Source: Zafaria cholistanensis
Lineage (GTDB): Bacteria; Actinomycetota; Actinomycetes; Actinomycetales; Micrococcaceae
Length of the DNA stretch: 64,000 nt
Direction: 5' to 3'
Assembly (NCBI RefSeq): GCF_008580665.1
Contig: NZ_BKDJ01000004.1
Location: 124,001 to 188,000 of the forward strand
The position numbers and the translations under genes were made by a program. The first letter of the stretch is position 1. Each line of letters begins with the position of its first letter. Of the stretch, positions 9,094-24,300 are shown one piece after another. Under the pieces are notes generated by a model. The model was not told the DNA's origin, ran no database searches, and saw only the letters and a list, made by a program, of their open reading frames with translations.

Positions 9094-10425
9094 TCAGCGG
9101 GAGGGGTCAGCGGCCGGGGCGTCGGCGGCCGGGGCGTCGGCGGCCGGGGCGTCGGCGGCCGGGGCGGGCAGGGAGCCCGGGGCTGCGGCCTTGCGCTGCG
9201 CTGGAACATTACGCTGCACTGGAACATTACGCTGCGCGGTGGCCGCGAAGGCGCAGAGCGCGACGAAGGAACTGGCGGTCAGCACGACCGCCAGCGGCAG
9301 GGCGGTCAGTTCGCCCCCCAGGCCCACCAGCACACTGGCCAAGGCCCCCATACCGAACTGGGCCCCGCCCAGCAAGGCGGAGCCGGAACCGGACACGTGG
9401 CGCACCTCGGCAAGGGCCAGGCCCGTGTTGTTACCCATAACGAAGCCCAGCGCGGACACCAGCAGGAACAGGCACGGAGCCAGCACGACCGCCGGCAGCC
9501 CGGACAGGACAAAGACCAGAGTGGAAAGGGACACCGCGAGCGTTACCGCCACGGCCACGCCGAGCGTGCGGCGGGCGGGTACCCGCCCCGCCAGCCGGGA
9601 GGAAATGATGCCGCTGGCCATCATGCCCAAGGCGTTCAGCCCGAAGAACAGGCCGTACACCTGCGCGCTGAAGCCCATCATGGACTGGTAGACGAAGGGA
9701 GACGCGGAAATGACGCCAATCAGGACGCCGAAGTTCGCCCCGCCCAACGCCACGTAGCCCAGGAAGCGGGGGCGCTTCGCCACCTCGCCCAGCCCGCCCA
9801 GCAGCGCGCCCCGGCGGCGGTTCGCCACCGGATGGCTCTCGCGGACCACCAGCAGCATGCCCAGGACCATCACCGCGGAGAAGCCGGCCAGCACCCACAG
9901 GACCCCGCGCCACCCCGCGGCGGCGGAAATGAAGCTTCCCGCCAGCGGCGCCACGGCCGGCGCCACCCCCACCATGGTCATCAGGAGGCTGAAGACACGA
10001 ATCGCGGCGGCCCCGGACACGCGGTCGGCCACGATGGCGCGGGATATGACGATGCCGGAGGCGGCGCTCAGGCCCTGCAACAGCCGGGCCGCCACCAGTA
10101 TCTCCAGCGTGGGGGCCAGGGCGGCCAGGACGGAGGCCAGGAAGAACACGGACAGGCCGGCCAGCAGGGGCCGGAACCGCCCGTACTTGTCGGAAACGGC
10201 ACCGAAGAACAGTTGCCCGGCCCCCATCCCCAACAGGAACGCGGTGAGCGTCAGTTGCACCCCCGGCGCTTCCACGCCCAAGTCCCGGGCCATCTCCGGG
10301 AATGCGGGAAGGTAGAGGTCCGTGGCCGCCGGCCCCACCATGGAGCACAGGGCCAGGACCAGGAGCAGGCGCAGCGGAAGGCCGCCGGACCGGGCGGACA
10401 GGGCGGGGGGCGCGGCGGAAGGCAT
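9094..10425 (-). CDS. Bcr/CflA-type MFS multidrug efflux transporter
   Basis: 443 residues with about 12 predicted membrane helices. ATDLYLPAFPEMARDLG in helix 1 and QLFFGAVSDKYGRFRPLLAG (the loop 2-3 MFS motif) are hallmarks of the Bcr/CflA drug:H+ antiporters. Divergent from a marR gene with 70 bp between the starts, a classic exporter-regulator pair. The start ATG at 10425 lies 6 nt from a TAGTCT -10 box, with TTTACA 17 bp further upstream, so the transcript is probably leaderless. The C-terminal tail of about 40 residues is low complexity, with QRNVP twice (18-bp repeat, 9201-9236) and AADAP three times (15-bp repeat, 9116-9160). Drug substrate cannot be predicted. Confidence 0.88.
   Translation of the reverse strand: MPSAAPPALSARSGGLPLRLLLVLALCSMVGPAATDLYLPAFPEMARDLGVEAPGVQLTLTAFLLGMGAGQLFFGAVSDKYGRFRPLLAGLSVFFLASVLAALAPTLEILVAARLLQGLSAASGIVISRAIVADRVSGAAAIRVFSLLMTMVGVAPAVAPLAGSFISAAAGWRGVLWVLAGFSAVMVLGMLLVVRESHPVANRRRGALLGGLGEVAKRPRFLGYVALGGANFGVLIGVISASPFVYQSMMGFSAQVYGLFFGLNALGMMASGIISSRLAGRVPARRTLGVAVAVTLAVSLSTLVFVLSGLPAVVLAPCLFLLVSALGFVMGNNTGLALAEVRHVSGSGSALLGGAQFGMGALASVLVGLGGELTALPLAVVLTASSFVALCAFAATAQRNVPVQRNVPAQRKAAAPGSLPAPAADAPAADAPAADAPAADPSR
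9116..9236. repeat. Two short tandem repeats in the exporter's 3' end
   Basis: GGGGCGTCGGCGGCC is repeated three times exactly at 9116-9160 (15 bp each), and CTGGAACATTACGCTGC with one variable last base is repeated twice at 9201-9236 (18 bp each). Both unit lengths are multiples of 3 and both encode the disordered cytoplasmic tail. Confidence 0.9.
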
Positions 10426-10431
10426 GGAACG

Positions 10432-10488
10432 AGACTAGCCCGAAATAATTTATGTGTAAATAACTATGAATCCAGCATGACTTACACT
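10432..10488. promoter_or_regulatory. Divergent exporter/marR promoters with putative MarR operator
   Basis: Minus strand: TTTACA (10460-10455), 17-bp spacer, TAGTCT (10437-10432), then 6 nt to the exporter ATG. Plus strand: TACACT (10483-10488), then 7 nt to the marR ATG. A dyad ATTTA-TGTG-TAAAT at 10448-10461 covers the exporter -35 box and is the best candidate MarR operator. A/T content here is much higher than the surroundings. Confidence 0.6.
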
Positions 10489-10495
10489 GGAGGCT

Positions 10496-11047
10496 ATGGA
10501 AGCTGCCCCCACCGGGATTGATGAGCTCGCCTCGGCGCTGGCCCGCCTCATCCTGGACACCGCCCGCGAGATCCGTCCGCAGATCGAGGACGCCGCCCAA
10601 GCCGTCCCGCTCACCCCGTCTGAGGTGCTGCTGGTGCGCCACGTGGCCCACGCGCCCGGCATTACCCCGGGCGAACTTTCCGGCCGCGCCCACATGCAGC
10701 GCAGCAACGTCAGCACCACGCTGCGTTCCCTCGAGTCCAAGGGCCTGATTGAGCGCCGCTCCGGCGGAGGCGACGCCCGCTGCGTTGAACTGCACCCCAC
10801 CCCCGCCACCCTGCGCAACATGGCCGCCTTTGGCGCGGCCCGCGCGACGGTGGTGCGCGAGTCGGTGGAGGCCTCCGAGGAGGAGTTGCGCACCGCCGTC
10901 GAACTCCTGGAGCGCCTGCAGCAGGGCCTCGAGCGCCGCCGGCGCGAGCACCACGCCCCCGGGTCCGAAGGCGTCGCCACCGCCGCCCTCGCCACCGGCA
11001 CCGCCACCGCCACCGCTCCCACCGGCACCGGCACCGGCAAGCGATAA
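10496..11047 (+). CDS. MarR-family regulator
   Basis: 183 residues. Central winged helix-turn-helix at about 40-105: LTPSEVLLVRHVAHAPGIT, GELSGRAHMQRSNVSTTLRSL (recognition helix) and the wing ERRSGGGDARCVEL. Family members bind a dyad as dimers and release it on binding phenolic or drug-like ligands. Its divergent neighbour is a Bcr-type exporter, so local derepression of efflux is the likely role; lysE lies 8 bp downstream on the same strand and may be co-regulated. GGAGG ends only 2 bases before the ATG, too close for normal use, whereas a TACACT box 7 nt upstream suggests a leaderless message. The last 30 residues are a Thr/Ala/Gly-rich tail. Confidence 0.87.
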   Translation: MEAAPTGIDELASALARLILDTAREIRPQIEDAAQAVPLTPSEVLLVRHVAHAPGITPGELSGRAHMQRSNVSTTLRSLESKGLIERRSGGGDARCVELHPTPATLRNMAAFGAARATVVRESVEASEEELRTAVELLERLQQGLERRRREHHAPGSEGVATAALATGTATATAPTGTGTGKR

Positions 11048-11055
11048 TCGGTTCC

Positions 11056-11730
11056 ATGGCACCCGCTTCACTGTTGGCCTTCACCGGCCTGTCCGTTGTC
11101 CTTGCGCTTACCCCCGGCCCCGACACGTTCCTGGTCCTGCGCCATTCGCTCTCCAGCGCCCGCGCCGGCTACCTGGCGGCGCTCGGCTGCATCCTGGGGA
11201 CGGTGCTGTGGTCCGCGCTGGTGGGCGTGGGCGTGGCGGCCCTGCTCCAGCAGTCGGCGGAGGTCTACCACTGGCTGAAGGTCGCCGGCGGCCTGTACCT
11301 GCTCTACCTGGGGGTGGGCACCTTCCTGAAGGCACGCCGGGCCGCCGCGGCCAGCCAGGGTACCGCGTCCGGCCCGGGAGACGCGTCCGGCAACCCGGAG
11401 GTAAAGGCTGCCGCATCCGGCCTGGGTTCCGCCTTCGCCGCCGGGACAATCTCCTGCAGCCTGAACCCGAAGGTGGGCCTGTTCTTCCTGGCGCTGATGC
11501 CCCAGTTCATCCCGGCCGGTGCCAACACCCTGCTGGCCTCACTGGGTCTGGGGGCGGTCGTCGGCGGGGTGGCTTTGGCCTATTTTGTGGTTCTGGTGAC
11601 CTTGGCCTCGAAGGCGATGGCCTGGCTGAAGCGCCCCGCCGTCAACGGGTGGCTGGAACGTATCTCCTCCGGCATCCTCGCGGCCCTGGGCCTGGGCGTG
11701 GTGGCCGGCGCGTTCGCCGAATCGCGGTAG
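11056..11730 (+). CDS. LysE/RhtB-family amino acid exporter
   Basis: 224 residues with about six hydrophobic segments. The helix 1 signature TPGPDTFLVLRHSL and the second-half SLNPKVGLFFLALMPQF are typical of LysE/RhtB exporters, which expel amino acids such as threonine, homoserine, lysine or small solutes. A hydrophilic loop at about 96-125 is longer than usual and rich in Ala, Gly and Ser. It follows marR by 8 bp. GATAAT overlaps the marR stop codon and sits 7 nt from the ATG, so it may also have its own promoter. The substrate is unknown; the threonine-degradation pair tdh-kbl is next but convergent, so a link is only suggestive. Confidence 0.85.
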   Translation: MAPASLLAFTGLSVVLALTPGPDTFLVLRHSLSSARAGYLAALGCILGTVLWSALVGVGVAALLQQSAEVYHWLKVAGGLYLLYLGVGTFLKARRAAAASQGTASGPGDASGNPEVKAAASGLGSAFAAGTISCSLNPKVGLFFLALMPQFIPAGANTLLASLGLGAVVGGVALAYFVVLVTLASKAMAWLKRPAVNGWLERISSGILAALGLGVVAGAFAESR

Positions 11731-11800
11731 CCGGGTACCTGGCCGCCACGTTCCCACCCGCCCGGCGCCGAACCGGCCCGGGTCCAGGGCGCAGGCCTGA

Positions 11801-11875
11801 GCATGGGCATGGGCATGGGCATGGGTGAAGCGGTGGTTTGGGTAAAGCGGGTGGCTTGGGCGAAGCAGGGGACTT
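11801..11875. repeat. GCATGG hexamer and degenerate 18-bp tandem repeats between lysE and kbl
   Basis: Four exact GCATGG copies (11801-11824) run into about three degenerate units of 17-18 bp starting GGGT/CGAAGC up to about 11875. The stretch is non-coding, lying between convergent genes. Confidence 0.75.
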
Positions 11876-11897
11876 GGGTGGGGAGGAGGCCGGCGCG

Positions 11898-13094
11898 CTA
11901 GCGGGAGGCCACGAAGGCGGCCACGCAGGCCTCGACGTCCTCGGGGGTGTGCGCGGCAGAGAGCTGGACGCGGATGCGCGCGCTGCCCTGCGGCACCACC
12001 GGGTAGCTGAAGGCGGTGACATAAACCCCCTGATCCAGCATCCGGGCGGCCACCTGCCCGGCGACCGCCGCGTCCCCGAACATCACCGGGACGATCGCGT
12101 GCTCGCCCTCGAGCAGCTCGAATCCCTCCTCCAGCATGCGCCGGCGGAAATGCGCGGCGTTAGCGAAGAGCTTCGCGCGCAGCTCCCCCGATCGGGCGAC
12201 CAGGTCCAGCGCGGCCAGCGTCGCGGACACGATCGCCGGGGCCAGCGAGTTGGAGAACAGGTACGGGCGGGCCCGCTGGCGCAGCACCGCCACGAGCTCG
12301 GCGCGGCCGGAGACGTAGCCGCCGGAGGCTCCGCCCAGCGCCTTGCCAAAGGTACCGGTGTAGAGGTCCACGCGATGGGCGACTCCGGCGTGTTCTGGGG
12401 TGCCGGCCCCCGTGGGGCCCATGAATCCCACCGCGTGGGAGTCGTCCACCATGACCAGGGCGCCGTGGCGTTCGGCGAGGTCGCAGATCCCCGCCAGCGG
12501 GGCAAGGTAGCCGTCCATGGAAAACACGCCGTCGGTGACGATCACGCACCGGCGCGGGCCGGCGCCGCCGTTCATCGCCTGCGCGGCTACCAGCTGGGCT
12601 TCCAGGTCCGCGAGGTCGCGGTTGGCGTAGCGGTGGCGGGCGGCCTTGGACAGCCGGATACCGTCGATGATGGAGGCGTGGTTGAGCGCGTCGGAGAAGA
12701 TCGCGTCCTCCTCCCCGAACAGGGCCTCGAACACGCCGCCGTTGGCGTCGAAGCAGCTGGAGAACAGGATGGTGTCCTCCGTGCCCAGGAAAGCGGAGAG
12801 CCTGCGCTCCAGCTCCAGGTGGCGGTCCTGGGTGCCGCAGATGAAGCGCACCGAGGCCATGCCGAAGCCGCGCTCGTCCAGGGCCTGCTTGGCGGCGGCC
12901 ACCAGCCGGGGATCATCGGCCAGGCCGAGGTAGTTGTTGGCGCAGAAGTTGAGCACCTCCCGGGCCTGGCCGCCCAGCGGCCCGGCGGCGATGTGCGCGG
13001 CCTGCGGGGAGTCGATGTGGCGTTCCTCCTTGAAGAGCCCGGCCGCCCGCAGTGCATCGAGTTCGGCGGCCAGCTGGTCTTTGAGCGTGTACAT
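11898..13094 (-). CDS. kbl: Glycine C-acetyltransferase (2-amino-3-ketobutyrate CoA ligase)
   Basis: 398 residues, the family length. A PLP-dependent alpha-oxoamine synthase that cleaves 2-amino-3-ketobutyrate with CoA to glycine and acetyl-CoA, completing threonine degradation. Visible motifs: [56 protein letters not shown] and [15 protein letters not shown], where Lys251 carries PLP. Ten bases separate its start from the tdh stop, with a purine-rich AGGAGGA before the ATG, so both enzymes form one operon. Other oxoamine synthases (BioF, ALAS) are less likely because of this neighbour and because the sequence follows the Kbl pattern closely. Confidence 0.95.
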   Translation of the reverse strand: MYTLKDQLAAELDALRAAGLFKEERHIDSPQAAHIAAGPLGGQAREVLNFCANNYLGLADDPRLVAAAKQALDERGFGMASVRFICGTQDRHLELERRLSAFLGTEDTILFSSCFDANGGVFEALFGEEDAIFSDALNHASIIDGIRLSKAARHRYANRDLADLEAQLVAAQAMNGGAGPRRCVIVTDGVFSMDGYLAPLAGICDLAERHGALVMVDDSHAVGFMGPTGAGTPEHAGVAHRVDLYTGTFGKALGGASGGYVSGRAELVAVLRQRARPYLFSNSLAPAIVSATLAALDLVARSGELRAKLFANAAHFRRRMLEEGFELLEGEHAIVPVMFGDAAVAGQVAARMLDQGVYVTAFSYPVVPQGSARIRVQLSAAHTPEDVEACVAAFVASR

Positions 13095-13104
13095 GGTCCT
13101 CCTC

Positions 13105-14151
13105 CTAGAAAACGGTCCAGTCCATGACCACCTTGCCGCCGTGGGCGGAACGGGCGGCGGCGAACGCGGCCTCCCAGTCGGTGGCGGGAAACCGGTCGGT
13201 GACCACTGAGGCGATGGCCTGGCGCAGCCGCGGGTTGGACTGCAGCATGGCGCTCATCGCGTACCAGGTCTCGAACATTTCCCGGCCGTAGATGCCCTTG
13301 AGCGTCAGCATGTGCGTGACCACTTTGTGCCAGTCGATTTCCAGCGGGCCGGCGGGCAACCCCAGCAGCGCGATCCGGCCGCCATGGTTCATGTTCTCGA
13401 CCATTTCCTCCAGGGCTCCCGGGTGCCCGGACATCTCCATCCCGACGTCGAAGCCCTCCATCATCCCCAGGTCCCGTTGGGCGTCGGCGATCCGGCGGGA
13501 GGACACGTCCACCGCCAGGTCCGCTCCCATCCCCCGGGCCAGTTCCAGGCGCTGGGGGGAGACGTCGGTGGCCACGATCCTCCGGGCTCCGGCATGGCGG
13601 GCGACGGCGACGGCCATCAGGCCGATGGGGCCCGCGCCGGTGATCAGCACGTCCTCGCCCACCAGCGGGAAGGACAGCGCCGTGTGCACGGCGTTGCCGA
13701 AGGGATCGAAGATGGCCCCCAGCTCCGGGGTGACGGCCGCGTCCCGGTGCACCCACACGTTGGCTTCGGGAATGACCACGTACTCGGCGAAGGCGCCGTC
13801 GCGCTGCACCCCCACGGAGACACTGTTGATGCACATCTGGCGGCGCCCGGCGCGGCAGTTGCGGCACATGCCGCACACCACGTGCCCCTCGCCGGAAACC
13901 CGCTCCCCCACCTGGACGCTGCGCACCAGGTATCCGGTCTCGACGACCTCCCCGTAGAACTCGTGCCCGGGCACCAGCGGGACGGCCGCCATCGCGTGGG
14001 CAGCGGCATCGCCATCGAGCAGGTGCAGGTCGGTGCCGCAGATGCCGGTGGTCATCACGCGGATCTTGACCTCATGGGCGCCGGTTTCCGGCTCGGGGAG
14101 GTCCACCAGTTCCAGCCCGGCATCCCATCCCGCCTTGTAGAGCGCTTTCAT
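13105..14151 (-). CDS. tdh: L-threonine 3-dehydrogenase
   Basis: 348 residues from ATG 14151 ([10 protein letters not shown]); the frame is open much further upstream but only as a shadow of the kinase gene. A zinc-dependent medium-chain dehydrogenase oxidising L-threonine to 2-amino-3-ketobutyrate with NAD+. Catalytic zinc ligands Cys38, His63 and Glu64 (GHEFYGEVV) and the structural-zinc cysteines 93, 96, 99 and 107 are all present. The Rossmann motif [18 protein letters not shown] and the C-terminal GREMFETWY, specific to threonine dehydrogenase, support the call. Its product is the substrate of the enzyme encoded 10 bp downstream. Together the pair turns threonine into glycine and acetyl-CoA. 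Confidence 0.95.
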   Translation of the reverse strand: MKALYKAGWDAGLELVDLPEPETGAHEVKIRVMTTGICGTDLHLLDGDAAAHAMAAVPLVPGHEFYGEVVETGYLVRSVQVGERVSGEGHVVCGMCRNCRAGRRQMCINSVSVGVQRDGAFAEYVVIPEANVWVHRDAAVTPELGAIFDPFGNAVHTALSFPLVGEDVLITGAGPIGLMAVAVARHAGARRIVATDVSPQRLELARGMGADLAVDVSSRRIADAQRDLGMMEGFDVGMEMSGHPGALEEMVENMNHGGRIALLGLPAGPLEIDWHKVVTHMLTLKGIYGREMFETWYAMSAMLQSNPRLRQAIASVVTDRFPATDWEAAFAAARSAHGGKVVMDWTVF

Positions 14152-14285
14152 CACCCCATCCCACCACTGCGGGGGCCCGTCGACAACGGGCAGGCGGCAG
14201 GACAGCCGGACCCGCCCGGGAACACCCGCCACACCGGGCCGGCCCGCGCCGGAACGGCCTGGGTCTGGGTTGGGTCCGGGGCCGG

Positions 14286-15221
14286 CTAGCCGGCCTCGCC
14301 GGCCAGCCGGCTCAAGGCGTGCAGCCCCACGGCGTGGAGCGGTTCCGCGGGCTGGTGCATTGCCATCACCAGGGCCATCGACACGGCCCAGCCCCTGGCC
14401 CGTTCCCATGCGGCCTTTTCCCCCGGCCCCGGCGGGGAGGCCAGGCCGGCGCGGAACCGCCCGTGCCCGGAGGCGGTGAAATGCAGCCACCCGGCAGCCA
14501 GGTCGGTTGCGGGGTCCCCCGAGGCGAGGTCCCCGAAGTCGCCAACGGCCACCAGGTTCCCGGAGACGCCGGCGACCAGGTTGTGGGGGTGCAGGTCCCC
14601 GTGCAGCCACACCGGCTTCCCGGCGTGTGCCGGCGCTTCGAGGGCCCGGGTCCACACCGCCATCAGGACGGAGGCGTCGGGAGCCTGCGGAGCGTGGCGG
14701 TCCCGGAAGGAGTCCCACCCCGCCAGCCTGGTGCGGAACGCGTCCCCGCGCGCGGCCAGCGGGACCCCGCGCACCGGGTTCCGCGGGGCGTCCGCCGGGG
14801 CCGGCAGGTGCAGGCTGCGCAGGAACCCGGCCAAGGTTCCGGCATAGCCGTCCCGCACCCGTGCCGGAAACAGGGCGGCGCTGGTGCCCTCGAACCAGGG
14901 AACCACCGCCCAGGGGTAGGGATATCCGGCCGTCGGGGCGCCGCGGCGCAGCGGCGCCGGAACGGCCACGGGCAGCCGCGGCGCCAGGGCCGGCAGCCAG
15001 CGCAGCTCGTTCTCCAGCAGCGCCACGGCCGCCGCGCGGCGCGGCAACCGCAGGGCCAAACCGCCGCCGAGCCGGTAGACCACGTTGTCCCATCCCGTAC
15101 CGCCCGGCCGCAGCGGCAGCGCGGCCAGGTCCGGGTGCTGCGCCCGGAGCAGGCCCCGGACCAGCTCGGCGTCGATCACCACGTCGGCGGCGGGGCGCTG
15201 GTCACTGGGCTGCCGGTTCAC
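14286..15221 (-). CDS. Aminoglycoside phosphotransferase-like kinase
   Basis: 311 residues from GTG 15221; GTG 15227, two codons upstream, is the alternative. A TACGCT box ends 7 nt before GTG 15221, matching the leaderless pattern seen elsewhere in this window. The APH/ChoK kinase core is clear: [11 protein letters not shown] (catalytic Asp and metal Asn) followed by [17 protein letters not shown], where the DFGD Asp binds magnesium. The N-lobe has [11 protein letters not shown] and LALRLPRR with a likely ATP-anchoring Arg or Lys. Such stand-alone kinases phosphorylate small hydroxylated compounds, sometimes macrolides or aminoglycosides, but resistance should not be assumed. No neighbour hints at a substrate. 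Confidence 0.82.
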   Translation of the reverse strand: MNRQPSDQRPAADVVIDAELVRGLLRAQHPDLAALPLRPGGTGWDNVVYRLGGGLALRLPRRAAAVALLENELRWLPALAPRLPVAVPAPLRRGAPTAGYPYPWAVVPWFEGTSAALFPARVRDGYAGTLAGFLRSLHLPAPADAPRNPVRGVPLAARGDAFRTRLAGWDSFRDRHAPQAPDASVLMAVWTRALEAPAHAGKPVWLHGDLHPHNLVAGVSGNLVAVGDFGDLASGDPATDLAAGWLHFTASGHGRFRAGLASPPGPGEKAAWERARGWAVSMALVMAMHQPAEPLHAVGLHALSRLAGEAG

Positions 15222-15287
15222 GGCCACCAGCGTAGTGCCAGGCCGGCCCGGATCCGCCAGCCGGACACAACCCCCTTCCCCCTGCCG

Positions 15288-15677
15288 CTAATCGGCCATC
15301 GTGGCGATCTGGATGAGGTTTCCGCAGGTGTCATCCAGCACCGCCGTCGTCACCGGACCCGTCCGGGCCGGCGGCTGGGTGAAGACGACGCCAAGGGCAA
15401 GCAGCCGCTCGTATTCAGCCTGGACGTCCTCCACGCCGAAGGAAGTGAAGGGGATGCCGTCGGCCACCAGCGCCTCCTTGAACGGGCCCGCCGCCGGATG
15501 CCCGGAGGGCTCGAGCAGCAGCTCGACCCCGTCCGGAGCCTCGGGCGAAACGACGGTGAGCCAGCGGTCGGTGCCCATGGGCACGTCCCGCTTCTTCACG
15601 AAGCCCAGCTTTTCGGTGTAGAACGCCAACGCCTTGGCCTGGTCATCGACGAGAACGCTGGTGAGATGGATCTTCAT
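15288..15677 (-). CDS. VOC-superfamily (glyoxalase/bleomycin-resistance-like) protein
   Basis: 129 residues from ATG 15677 (MKIHLTSVLVDDQAKALAFY); an upstream in-frame extension to 15770 has no family-like sequence. One copy of the paired beta-alpha-beta-beta-beta module: FYTEKLGFVKKRDVPMG, WLTVVSPEAPDGVELLLEP, PFTSFGVEDVQAEYERL and the closing DDTCGNLIQIA. Proteins of this size are dimers whose metal site is made of His/Glu residues; here the first-strand His4 and the final region are consistent but I cannot confirm all ligands. Substrate unknown. It stands alone between the kinase and the gat terminator. Confidence 0.8.
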   Translation of the reverse strand: MKIHLTSVLVDDQAKALAFYTEKLGFVKKRDVPMGTDRWLTVVSPEAPDGVELLLEPSGHPAAGPFKEALVADGIPFTSFGVEDVQAEYERLLALGVVFTQPPARTGPVTTAVLDDTCGNLIQIATMAD

Positions 15678-15739
15678 GGCCCCATCCCACCATTCCGGGT
15701 CTCCTGCGGCAACGGCGGGCCGCACGACCCGCCGCGGGC

Positions 15740-15799
15740 GAAAAACGCAACGGCGGCGGGAAGGGATCATGGATGCCCACGGCCCCTTCCCGCCGCCGT
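15740..15799 (-). terminator. Rho-independent terminator of the gatCAB operon
   Basis: A perfect 16-bp stem (15750-15765 with 15784-15799), 18-base loop, followed on the minus strand by GTTTTT at 15746-15741. It starts 18 bp after the gatB stop. Confidence 0.9.
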
Positions 15800-15816
15800 A
15801 CCGCAGGGGCAGGGCG

Positions 15817-17331
15817 CTAGCCCTCGATGCCCAGCTTTTCCAGGACCAGTTCGCGGACGCGGCCGGCGTCGGCCTGGCCGCGGGTGGCCTTCATGACCGG
15901 GCCGATGAGCGCGCCGATGGCCTGCAGCTTGCCGTCCTTGATCTTGGCAACCACGTCCGGCATCGTGGCCATGGCGTCCTCGATGGCGGCACCCAGGGCA
16001 GAGTCGTCGTTGACGACGGCCAGGCCGCGCTTCTGGACGATCTCGGCCGGGGTGCCTTCGCCGGCGAGCACAAACTCGAGCACCTGGCGGGCGATCTTGT
16101 CGTTGATCTTCTTGGCCTCGATCAGGCCGTTGAGCTCGACGATGGTCGCCGGGGTGACGCCCAGGCCCTCAGGATCGGTGTCCGCGTTCTTGGCCAGGCG
16201 GGAGATCTCCCCCATCCACCACTTGCGGGCCACCGCGGCGGAGGCGCCGGCGGCAATGGTCTCCCCGATCGCGTCCAGCAGGCCGGCGTTGACCACGTCG
16301 CGGAACTCGGCGTCGGAGTAGCCCCACTCGGCCTTGAGCCGCTTGCGGCGCTCGGCCGGCGGCTCGGGCAGGCGGGCGCGCAGTTCCTCGATCCATTCGG
16401 CGGTGGTGACCACCGGGACCAGGTCCGGCTCCGGGAAGTAGCGGTAGTCGTCCGCGTCCGACTTCGGGCGTCCGGCGGTGGTGGTGCGGGTGTCCTCGTG
16501 CCAGTGGCGGGTCTCCTGGACCACCTTCTGCCCGGCCTCCAAGACCCCCGCGTGGCGCTCGATCTCGAAGCGCACGGCATGCTCGACGGCGCGCAGCGAG
16601 TTCACGTTCTTGGTTTCCGAACGGGTCCCGAACTTGTCGGCGCCCTTGGGCATCAGCGAGACGTTGGCGTCGCAGCGGACGTTGCCGCGTTCCATCTTCG
16701 CGTCGGAGACGCCCAGGTTCTTGACGATCTCGCGGACGGCGGCGACGTAGGCCTTGGCCAGTTCGGGGGCGCGCTTGCCGGCGCCGACGATCGGCTTGGT
16801 AACGATCTCCACCAGCGGAACGCCGGCGCGGTTGTAGTCGACCAGGGAGAAGTCCGCACCCTGGATGCGGCCGGTGGACCCGCCCATGTGGGTGAGCTTG
16901 CCGGCGTCCTCCTCCATGTGGGCCCGCTCGATCTCCACGCGGAAGACCTCGCCGTCTTCCAGTTCGACGTCCAGGTAGCCGTCGTAGGCGATCGGGTCCT
17001 CGTACTGGGAGGTCTGGAAGTTCTTCGGGGTGTCCGGGTAGAAGTAGTTCTTCCGGGCAAAGCCGCACGTCTCGGCGATCTTGCAGTTCAGCGCCAGGCC
17101 AATGAGGATCGAGTACTCCACGGCGGTCTTGTTGACCACCGGCAGCACCCCCGGCAGGCCCAGGCAGACCGGGGTGACGTTGGTGTTCGGCTCGTCGCCG
17201 AACACGTTCGGGGCGTCGGAGAACATCTTGGTCTTGGTGTTCAGCTCGACGTGGACCTCAAAGCCGAGGACCGGGTCGTACTTCTCCAGCGCCTCGTCGA
17301 AGTCGACGAGGCTTTCGGTGGTTGCGGCCAT
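15817..17331 (-). CDS. gatB: Asp-tRNA(Asn)/Glu-tRNA(Gln) amidotransferase subunit B
   Basis: 504 residues from ATG 17331, one base after the gatA stop; a GTG four codons upstream overlaps gatA and is an alternative. GatB binds the misacylated tRNA and holds the kinase site that activates Glu- or Asp-tRNA with ATP. GFEVHVELNTKTKMFSDAP at the N-terminus, GLPGVLPVVN, RKNYFYPDTPKNFQ and DYNRAGVPLVEIVT are family signatures, and ERGNVRCDANVSL follows. The C-terminal 130 residues form the YqeY-like tail domain ending in ELVLEKLGIEG. Last gene of the gatCAB operon. Confidence 0.97.
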   Translation of the reverse strand: MAATTESLVDFDEALEKYDPVLGFEVHVELNTKTKMFSDAPNVFGDEPNTNVTPVCLGLPGVLPVVNKTAVEYSILIGLALNCKIAETCGFARKNYFYPDTPKNFQTSQYEDPIAYDGYLDVELEDGEVFRVEIERAHMEEDAGKLTHMGGSTGRIQGADFSLVDYNRAGVPLVEIVTKPIVGAGKRAPELAKAYVAAVREIVKNLGVSDAKMERGNVRCDANVSLMPKGADKFGTRSETKNVNSLRAVEHAVRFEIERHAGVLEAGQKVVQETRHWHEDTRTTTAGRPKSDADDYRYFPEPDLVPVVTTAEWIEELRARLPEPPAERRKRLKAEWGYSDAEFRDVVNAGLLDAIGETIAAGASAAVARKWWMGEISRLAKNADTDPEGLGVTPATIVELNGLIEAKKINDKIARQVLEFVLAGEGTPAEIVQKRGLAVVNDDSALGAAIEDAMATMPDVVAKIKDGKLQAIGALIGPVMKATRGQADAGRVRELVLEKLGIEG

Positions 17332-17332
17332 G

Positions 17333-18880
<1,548 letters not shown>

Positions 18881-18883
18881 GTT

Positions 18884-19180
18884 TTACTCCTCGTCCAGGA
18901 TGGCGGGGACCTTGAAGCGGGAGTCCTCGGAGTCGGGGGCGTTCTGCAGCACCTGCTCCACCGTGAGGGTCTCGCCGACCACGTCCTCGCGGAACACGTT
19001 GGCCAGCGGGATGGGGTGGCTGGTGGCGGGCACGTCGGCTCCGGCGGCCTCGCTCACGCTTGCGATGGCATCGACGATGACGCCGAGTTCGCCGGTCATC
19101 TTGTCCAGCTCGGCATCGCTCATCTCGATGTGGGCAAGCCGGGCGAGGTGCGCGACGTCCTCACGGCTGATGGCAGACAT
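18884..19180 (-). CDS. gatC: Asp-tRNA(Asn)/Glu-tRNA(Gln) amidotransferase subunit C
   Basis: 98 residues, the usual size of this stabilising subunit that wraps between GatA and GatB. ISREDVAHLARLAHIEMSDAEL at the N-terminus and VFREDVVGETL later, closing with DSRFKVPAILDEE, match the family. The ATG at 19180 follows GGGGAGAT at suitable spacing. A TAGAAT box on the minus strand at 19225-19220 is a plausible -10 for the operon. Confidence 0.96.
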   Translation of the reverse strand: MSAISREDVAHLARLAHIEMSDAELDKMTGELGVIVDAIASVSEAAGADVPATSHPIPLANVFREDVVGETLTVEQVLQNAPDSEDSRFKVPAILDEE

Positions 19181-19237
19181 GTATCTCCCCGTGAAAGTGG
19201 GTGGGCGGTTATCCCCACCATTCTATGCGCGCACCGT

Positions 19238-19269
19238 CCGCCCCACCGACGGCGCCGTCGGTGGGGCGG
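19238..19269 (-). terminator. Perfect 32-bp palindrome after the GNAT gene
   Basis: Two 16-base arms with no loop base, starting CCGCCCCACCGACGGC and ending in its exact complement, directly after the stop of the GNAT gene on the minus strand. It has the position of a terminator for the ligA-IMPase-GNAT operon, but no T-run follows, so it may only protect the 3' end. Confidence 0.65.
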
Positions 19270-19270
19270 C

Positions 19271-19827
19271 TCAGAGGACCAGGACGTAGACGTGCAGCAG
19301 GATGTCGGTTCCGGGGACGTGCCAGTCGCGTTCGGGAGCCCGGCGGAACCCCACCGAGCCGTACAGCGCGTGGGCGGCGTGCCAGTCGGTGCCGGTGGTC
19401 AGGCTGACGGCGGCGATCCCCGGCGTCGCGCGGGCGCGCTCGAGCACGGCCCCGATCAGGGCGCGGCCGGCGCCGGAGCGCTGGACGTCCGGGTCCACCA
19501 CGAGCATCCGGACCTCGAGTTCGTCCTCGCGGGCGATGTCCGCGTACTCGTTGCCGTGCCGGGCCAGGGTGAGCGAGCCGACGATCCGGCCCTCCCGCTC
19601 GGCCACCCACACGTCCGTCCGGGCGTGGCGTTCGGCCACCTTGCGCATGTGGCGCACGTAGGGGGCGTCGGGGTCGTCGAAGTGCCCGGCGGCCAGGTAG
19701 GCCGCCACCGTGATCCGCGCGATCTCGCCGTAGTCCGCGGGCACCGCGTCCCGCACGACGACGGCGGCGCGGGAGGATCCGTGCGCGCCGGCACCGTCCG
19801 CCGCGGCCCCGTTGCGGGCGGGTCCGC

Positions 19828-19831
<4 letters not shown>
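19271..19831 (-). CDS. GNAT-family N-acetyltransferase
   Basis: 186 residues from GTG 19831, which overlaps the upstream stop as GTGA. VVVRDAVPADYGEIARITVAAYLAAGHF is a typical first strand and helix; the acetyl-CoA motif A reads VRMLVVDPDVQRSGAGRALIGAVLERAR, with the pyrophosphate-binding Q/R-x-x-G-x-G/A pattern as QRSGAGRA. ALYGSVGFRRAPERDWHVPG is the usual motif B with its Tyr. The first 30 residues are Gly/Ala-rich and may be disordered. The acceptor substrate is unknown. It is coupled to an inositol-phosphatase-like gene and ligA, but nothing in the sequence links their functions. Confidence 0.85.

Positions 19832-24292
<4,461 letters not shown>

Positions 24293-24300
<8 letters not shown>

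Noticed and set aside
12587-13876. Minus-strand frame across kbl and tdh
   Set aside because: Low-complexity shadow; both genes are intact in other frames.
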